The notes below the pieces were generated by a model. The model saw only the letters and a list, made by a program, of their open reading frames with translations, searched no databases and was not told the origin of the DNA. Positions 32,301 through 35,589 of a stretch of DNA of 35,589 nucleotides are shown here, in pieces. The translations under genes were made by a program, and so were the position numbers. This DNA comes from Clostridia bacterium (GTDB taxonomy: Bacteria > Bacillota > Clostridia > Oscillospirales > CAG-272), in contig JAFTNU010000080.1 in assembly GCA_017451735.1 (NCBI GenBank), forward strand, positions 1-35,589. Reading direction: 5' to 3'. Every line of letters begins with the position of its first letter. Within the stretch, counting starts at the first letter, position 1.

Positions 32301-35090
32301 TGGGGCTCTGACAACAGCACCATCAATATCCTTCTGGACAAGAGACCCGAGGTGCCCACCATCCAGAGCGGTGACCGTGCCTTCTCGCTCCATAACGCGT
32401 GCAATGTAGACTTTGAATTTGAAAACGCCTACCTCTACGGTAAGAACAGCGTTGTCTACAAGACCCATCCCGGCCTTATCAAGGAAGGCGATGAATACGT
32501 TCTGACCTCCCAGCTCCATAAGGTGACTATTGTTGCCACCGACTGTAAGCTGGAGACCGACACAAGTGGCATCATCTTCAATATGGCAAATCAGGCCACT
32601 GCCAACAAAACCACGAATCCCGCTTATTCGGCTCCCGTGATCTGGTTTGACATTACCCTGAATGACTGCGAGGGCACCGGCAAGCAGCTCCTCAACTCCT
32701 GGAGCAGACTCGACGAGAACGGCGATCCTGCCCGCGTTACCATCAACGGTGGTCGTTATGAGACCGCCGACGGAGTGTTGAACTTCTACGGCAGCGCAGA
32801 GGTCTACATCAACGACGGCGCCGTGCTGACCAGCACCGGTACCAGCGTCCTTTGGGTGGGTACTGCCACGGATGTGAATAACGAGTTCATTGCCATCAAC
32901 GTGAGCTTCTACATCAACGACTCCACCATCAACTGCCCCACCGATAACAAGGCAGGCATCTATCTTGCCAACTCCAAGGCCACCTACAGCATCGAGCTGG
33001 TGGATTCCACCATCGACGCTTACTGCAACGGCATCATGAACTTCGGTACGCTGTATCTGTACATCGGCGGTGATTCCCTGATCACCACCTCCAGCGCAAC
33101 CGATACCGACACAAGCAACTCCATGTATCCCGCAGGTATTATGTCCTGGACCGGCGGCCCGCTCTGCCTGGATATGGACGGCGGCCGCATCGATACCGCA
33201 GGTCCCTGCATCGCGCTCCATCCTCAGGTATCCGGCACCTATTTCCATATCATCATGGATGAGCCTTACGGCAGCACACCTACCCTGAGAAGTGCTACCT
33301 CCTACGCCTTCTGGCTCCGCGACTACGGCTCGATCGACCTGGTTTTGGAGAATGTTTATATCAGCTCCGCCGGCAATGCCATCCACCGCTCCAACTCCGG
33401 CAAGGTCCAGCAATACATGACGGGCTCCATGACCAACTGTAAGGTGGTTACCAACGGTAGTGCCCTTTACCTGACCAACAATGCAACGACCAACACCTCG
33501 GCGCCCCCCACGCTGAACATCCAGTTCGATGTGATCAACTGCGATTTCACATCTGCCGGTTACACGATTCAGGCGTCCACCTCCAACGGCGATTCGGTGA
33601 TCAACATCATCGGCGGCTCCTATAAGAGCCTGAATAGCGATGCTGTGGTATACGGCCTTGGTTATGTGACCATCAACATCTATGCCGGTTACTTCGAATC
33701 CGACCTGATGTGTGTGGCACGCGTGACCGACTACGCCACCATGAACATCTACGGCGGCTACTTTGTGAATGCCAGAGTCTCCGGCTTCAACGATTATACC
33801 TCCGTCATTCGTCTTGGCACCGACGCCGAAGGCTTTAACTGCTCTATGAATGTCTACGGCGGTACCTTTGTGGCCAACGAGGGCGCAAATGCCATCTTCA
33901 ATCTGAACAAGGGCTATGCGTTCAATGTGTTCTCCTACAATTGCGAGGGTGCACAGGCCATCATGACCGTGGATAACGGTGCTACGGTTGCGATCCCCTA
34001 CTCCTCCAAGGTGCACAAGGCTTCTACCCACGCTCCCGTGATGATCAACGGTGCGCAGATCCGTCTGACGCTCTCCGAGGATAACGGCAGTGGCATCCGC
34101 TTTGTGACCAACATTCCCGCTAACGTGTTTGAGTACATCGAGCTTGTCTGCGATTACGACTCCGAGCTGACCATGGGCACGGTGATCGTTCCCGCCGACT
34201 ATCTGGCCGACATCCCTGCCTTTACCATCGACGCTTTGGAGACGGCCGGCAAGCAGTATCTGAACATCGAGGCTCAGAACGGTATCATCATCAACGAGGA
34301 CGGCAGCATTACCCTGCGCGCAGTCATCGACAACATCATGGAGCAGAACTACGACCGTGAGTTTGCGGCAGTGGCTTATGTCATGTACACCGTGAACGGT
34401 CAAAATGTTTACATCTACTCCGATTACGATCCCGACAACAACGCACGCAGTCTCTCGGGTCTTGCTGACAAGGCGCTCTCCGATCTGAAGTACACCAAGA
34501 CCTCGACCCACCGCTTCCCTGTTGAGATCGACGGCCAGATCTTCTACAGCCGCTACACCGAAAACCAGCGCGCGGCGCTCTCGGTCATCCACAACTGTGA
34601 GTACACCGAGACCATTGTGGAGGAGGCAACGCCTCTTGTGCCCGGCTACAAGGTGGTGAGCTGCGAGGTCTGCGGCACCTACTATGAGTCTGTGATCCCC
34701 GCCACCGGCGAGATCAAGGTTCTGTTTATCGGCAACAGCTACTCTGCCGAGGGGCTGTTGGAGATGCGGAACGAGCTGCTCGGTATGGGTATTGAAGATG
34801 TAACCGTTGGTTATGTGAATCTTGCAGATGCTACCCTGATCGACTACGCGGAGGACCTGAGCTCCGATGAGATCGTGTACACCTACTACAAGAACAGCAG
34901 CGGTCTGACGGTTGGCGATACGAAGGCTCCTCTTGTTAAGGGCATTCTTGACGAGAGCTGGGATATCATCATCGTCCAGCACTCCGACGACGATACAGCA
35001 GGTCTTGACAATCTGCTGGAGAAGCTGGAGCTGCTCTGCCCCGATGCTGTGGTATCTTCTCAGGTGATCGAGGCCGTACCGGCCGAGTGA
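26373..35090 (+). CDS. Giant secreted right-handed beta-helix protein (2905 aa)
   Basis: A signal peptide of about 29 residues (cleavage after GIAAA) is followed by more than 2500 residues of short beta-strand repeats rich in Thr, Asn, Gly, Ser, Val and Ile, the pattern of pectate-lyase-like parallel beta-helices. Helix-cap-like starts occur near residues 35, 337 (VNGISYTSFADALAAA) and 591-640. A larger unit recurs four times, near 1208, 1579, 1984 and 2289, each with a Pro-Thr/Val-Ile/Leu segment, an aromatic segment and a LELEN-like strand. From 2539 follow a globular domain (GAQIRLTLSEDNGSGIRFV), a CEVCG...IPATGE motif near 2770, and the start of an SGNH/DUF4886-like domain (VLFIGNSYSAE) that stops after about 120 residues. 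There is no LPXTG or SLH anchor. It is likely an adhesin or glycan-binding surface protein; no enzyme activity is shown. Confidence 0.85.
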   Translation: MKVMLKRTLLLSLLVLVVASLMTFGIAAAEKGEPVTVTTAAELAMALTNAAEDGSTVIKLANNIDLDDSAFSPSEGTDEASAFNITKGVTITADTDVTISTNKYQKVFRVYANLILENITITNSTNQGRCVDTRADGIEVTLKNVTLKTTSTANNQPLNIGGTDTADVMTTVTLDNTSIEAGVAGYGIIAWVPCNVNITNGSSVTAYGAVYMKGEADGGNTTGSVITVNASTLSGVNNHSGASDSFGTVVFLDEGITLSVVDSTVEATGTGNQTAIHLGDNRATVSVDSASTVTAQGDNVTLAGVTADTTLALPAGSDLEKDAAAELKAEGVTTLMVAQVNGISYTSFADALAAAGANDTIYLLAAFTVDDTITITKSITIDGGDFTVSSAAANPVFQVSGATVTFQNMTIKAETGTALTVTGASSTITLNSAELDGYKYGIYVSGATQFTLTVAKDTTVKGSSLAGIYFGGTTTGTATIHGEVYSADTHAIQAYKEGAGLNIDLIIETTAYLKGAAAATELNKGVVHVNGSAIVRVTVKGGAQIVVNEGVTGVYHLYATAGANKVGTTFTFENHTTYKARYEGVWNDGANGSTLAYRFGNDPSDFISYFKDTNKNESAKKWTNTIYLFDDVSCSKTISTNYNLIIDGQGHTVTFNNSDKIGISLASAQTLNLQNVTLSGAGHTAIAVTGAEAVTINLTDVSSKDIGTVVAHSGTGVMTLNIKGGSFSATDDVILLSSTASTATNIININTDRNGHTSFSGAGSAIHLGKESTVSATVTVYHADIASTGDYTILHEGTGAMVFTMVSGLIDSDASHAIASSGSGKLTVNLNVVDIEAKTNGIYIGSSCTADITVMGGKFDTDGAGICVDNKATSLVLKMTSVIMDSSDGFSVDVGAGAGGTAYRYTTVTMTDCTITGKSGVRVNGKTDSTSTATLLMKGCKVTVDNEALFMDQQLVATITDCALSATGNAYYAVGSADNSGFSNRTVYVKNTVNVTFNGSTKITFKMLGVKEFEAAAPNDQKNTFGSCMFWGGSSNTTVTFTDDVILESDYMGLYFNNPAGNDSITFSGKAQLTASGRHGIYLNGNQDELKTSKIVLKDNAKITTTVATSSIWNKKLEDSAVFALYLMDNTVNLEIHDKAAIDAAGSAIYYNSNVTNVKFTLDMDGGSIEAGNTGILTGSSAASLTVINMTGGTIQTSDYAIKLYSAAEITIDMPELTDTPVIQGSRVFSLHEAQDYTIVLNNAYLKATDNVIHKTHHGITLNSDKTYNYRYTEFVVKATNSKLSGGNGALYIANAATNDKGDSTTYAYDAALVWADITLTNCTVEAKYGISIWGATKQTVDKTDETYGIASKIVIDGGYYKTSDLVLSLAGDVEVTVQNIDDVKSGNELFESTDNRIINIYDGVTYGKAKILPSNITITVSNSTIQTKTSEGIYSEATGDFKVTLNQATLNSYKYAIAAAGACSSYTVEVLNGSEITVAESGAHTAIYAAGSNKTKITIQNSDVTGDTYGMLINGTDVNTSTFELDMTDNSHLVARTNIGIKFYKGVYDIDIVNSYIEAVANHAINLNPDAASNGYSSLTITMDEKDAWTGDNAKPTITAGQYGIYFQGDNPVKLELENIYIKTSGVAIYRSSSGSANYLSGSIKNSKIYSETSLAMYLTFNGSNAKVAMKELSFTDCEIEGKGGIIISGKTGTDSKLTIKGGSITANGGASWSSNNHGALTASNDIDVEIIGTAIVLKDQEDSNYRAIMLYGDTLDHDGPSVTLRSCTLESSSVGFYFANVTNGTVHLYGCTDITATNNLFGGNTTGNVTILVDSSTLTTETDSMYYSGNKTGKLTLTIRNHSQVNTVNYIVLATKQGGYEINISDSTVECTNNSAISLGGAYDASIVLNNATVKTTADRVAKSYKDDGSVKEWTVFYGIYHNGAGHLYLEMSGNSLIESSGEGGIGIYKQNLSGTGEMYIYGGRIVASSHGVQWGSDNSTINILLDKRPEVPTIQSGDRAFSLHNACNVDFEFENAYLYGKNSVVYKTHPGLIKEGDEYVLTSQLHKVTIVATDCKLETDTSGIIFNMANQATANKTTNPAYSAPVIWFDITLNDCEGTGKQLLNSWSRLDENGDPARVTINGGRYETADGVLNFYGSAEVYINDGAVLTSTGTSVLWVGTATDVNNEFIAINVSFYINDSTINCPTDNKAGIYLANSKATYSIELVDSTIDAYCNGIMNFGTLYLYIGGDSLITTSSATDTDTSNSMYPAGIMSWTGGPLCLDMDGGRIDTAGPCIALHPQVSGTYFHIIMDEPYGSTPTLRSATSYAFWLRDYGSIDLVLENVYISSAGNAIHRSNSGKVQQYMTGSMTNCKVVTNGSALYLTNNATTNTSAPPTLNIQFDVINCDFTSAGYTIQASTSNGDSVINIIGGSYKSLNSDAVVYGLGYVTINIYAGYFESDLMCVARVTDYATMNIYGGYFVNARVSGFNDYTSVIRLGTDAEGFNCSMNVYGGTFVANEGANAIFNLNKGYAFNVFSYNCEGAQAIMTVDNGATVAIPYSSKVHKASTHAPVMINGAQIRLTLSEDNGSGIRFVTNIPANVFEYIELVCDYDSELTMGTVIVPADYLADIPAFTIDALETAGKQYLNIEAQNGIIINEDGSITLRAVIDNIMEQNYDREFAAVAYVMYTVNGQNVYIYSDYDPDNNARSLSGLADKALSDLKYTKTSTHRFPVEIDGQIFYSRYTENQRAALSVIHNCEYTETIVEEATPLVPGYKVVSCEVCGTYYESVIPATGEIKVLFIGNSYSAEGLLEMRNELLGMGIEDVTVGYVNLADATLIDYAEDLSSDEIVYTYYKNSSGLTVGDTKAPLVKGILDESWDIIIVQHSDDDTAGLDNLLEKLELLCPDAVVSSQVIEAVPAE

Positions 35091-35105
35091 TCCGCAAATG
35101 ACCCC

Positions 35106-35135
35106 AAGAGGCTACGCCACGGCGTAGCCTCTTTT
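35106..35135 (+). terminator. Intrinsic terminator after the giant gene
   Basis: A perfect 12-bp stem (35106-35117 with 35122-35133; arm AAGAGGCTACGC) with a CACG loop, followed by TTCTTTG. It starts 15 nt after the stop codon, so the shortened C-terminus of the giant protein is a settled gene end. Confidence 0.85.
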
Positions 35136-35237
35136 CTTTGCGCAAGTCAGGGGTTGACCACCTACCCTACGGGTGGTGCGCAGGATAGCCTCATCCGTCG
35201 CGCGGTAGCGCGCCCCCTTCTCCCAAGGAGAAGGCTT

Positions 35238-35366
35238 GCCTTTGGCGAAAAGCCTTACAATGCAATTTACTGCAAGCATCTGCTCCTACGGCTCTCCTCA
35301 TCCGCCGTGCAAAAGCACGGCACCTTCCCCGCTGGGGAAGGCAAGGGCGGGGCGGTGCAAACGCGG
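35238..35366. repeat. 129-nt repeat, copy 1
   Basis: Matches the copy at 35403-35531 at 123 of 129 positions with no gaps. It begins GCCTTTGGCGAAAAGCC, contains AATTTACTGCAAGCATC and two hairpins, and ends GGTGCAAACGCGG. Copies start 165 nt apart. Confidence 0.85.
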
Positions 35367-35402
35367 GGGCTACAGTAGCCTTCTTCAGCGGAGTATCTTT
35401 TC

Positions 35403-35531
35403 GCCTTTGGTGAAAAGCCTTACAATCTAATTTACTGCAAGCATCTGCTCCTACGGCTCTCCTCATCCGCCATGCAAAAGCACGGCACCTTCCCCGCCGG
35501 GGAAGGCAAGGGCGGGGTGGTGCAAACGCGG
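35403..35531. repeat. 129-nt repeat, copy 2
   Basis: The second copy, in the same orientation as 35238-35366, with six substitutions and no gaps. The GGGGAAGG hairpin is kept intact here: the loop change (GCT to GCC) does not disturb its stem. The 36 nt between the copies are unrelated to either. Confidence 0.85.
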
Positions 35532-35589
35532 CGGCGCGGAAGTGCCCGTGCCGCGCGCGGAGCGGTGCGGCGGGGGACGCGGAAGTGCC

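Larger units (their letters stand above)
35154..35589. repeat. GC-rich palindromic repeat region
   Basis: No gene is seen from 35136 to the end. The stretch is packed with short inverted repeats: TTCTCC-CAA-GGAGAA (about 35219-35232), CGTGC-AAAA-GCACG, and CCTTCCCC...GGGGAAGG in both 129-nt copies. CGCGGAAGTGCC occurs twice in the last 60 bases. Dispersed repeats of this style are frequent in Oscillospirales-like genomes (recalled, not searched). Confidence 0.7.

Noticed and set aside
31587-34982. A 1131-codon open frame antisense to the giant gene
   Set aside because: It lies wholly opposite the repeat-rich giant gene, has no promoter or ribosome binding site that I can see, and its translation resembles no known protein. 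Long antisense frames arise easily from biased codon use in such repeats.
26373-35090. CRISPR array or tandem DNA repeat within the giant gene
   Set aside because: The periodicity is at the protein level (beta-helix coils) with diverged DNA; there are no identical direct repeats with regular spacers.

Overview
The window looks like chromosome of a spore-forming Firmicute of class Clostridia, probably an uncultured gut or rumen lineage near Oscillospirales. The evidence is a clear forespore sigma factor (SigG), AGGAGG-type ribosome binding sites, TTGACA/TATAAT promoters, a Gram-positive envelope gene set and a giant secreted beta-helix protein of a kind common in gut Clostridia. The exact taxon cannot be read from the sequence. 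There is no rRNA, tRNA, CRISPR array, phage or complete insertion sequence.

Layout. 1-4065 (minus strand): start of a small P-loop ATPase gene, then pgi, a D-Ala-D-Ala carboxypeptidase and galM; pgi and galM each carry a TTAACGTTAA palindrome at the promoter. 4194-7322 (plus): a Crp/Fnr-type regulator with a perfect operator-like palindrome at its promoter, followed by an SsuABC/TauABC-like importer as one tight operon. 7323-8999 (minus): sigG and a ThuA-like gene. 9040-13336: an AraC regulator divergent from thuA, an AEC-family permease behind a leader with an intrinsic terminator, a DUF1653 gene broken by a ~98-bp inverted-repeat element, and a MATE exporter. 13338-15831 (minus): an ECF sigma factor translationally coupled to a membrane-anchored beta-propeller protein that is probably its anti-sigma factor. 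15850-21422 (minus): an operon of two M16 peptidase-like genes, lgt and folD, and a separate Mrp/Nbp35 ATPase. 21463-26075 (plus): a heterodimeric ABC exporter coupled to manA. 26170-35135 (plus): a promoter, a highly structured leader and an 8.7-kb gene for a 2905-residue secreted beta-helix protein. 35154-35589: GC-rich palindromic repeats including two 129-nt copies.

How the genes fit together. Pgi, GalM and ManA are hexose and hexose-phosphate interconversion enzymes; the first two appear to share a LacI-type control site. The regulators mostly sit beside what they probably control: Crp/Fnr with the importer, AraC with thuA, the ECF sigma with its propeller partner. The parts most worth following up are the inverted-repeat element inside DUF1653 and its half copy after the MATE gene, the two structured leaders (AEC permease and giant gene), the ECF/propeller pair, and the giant protein with its four-fold super-repeat and truncated SGNH-like C-terminus.
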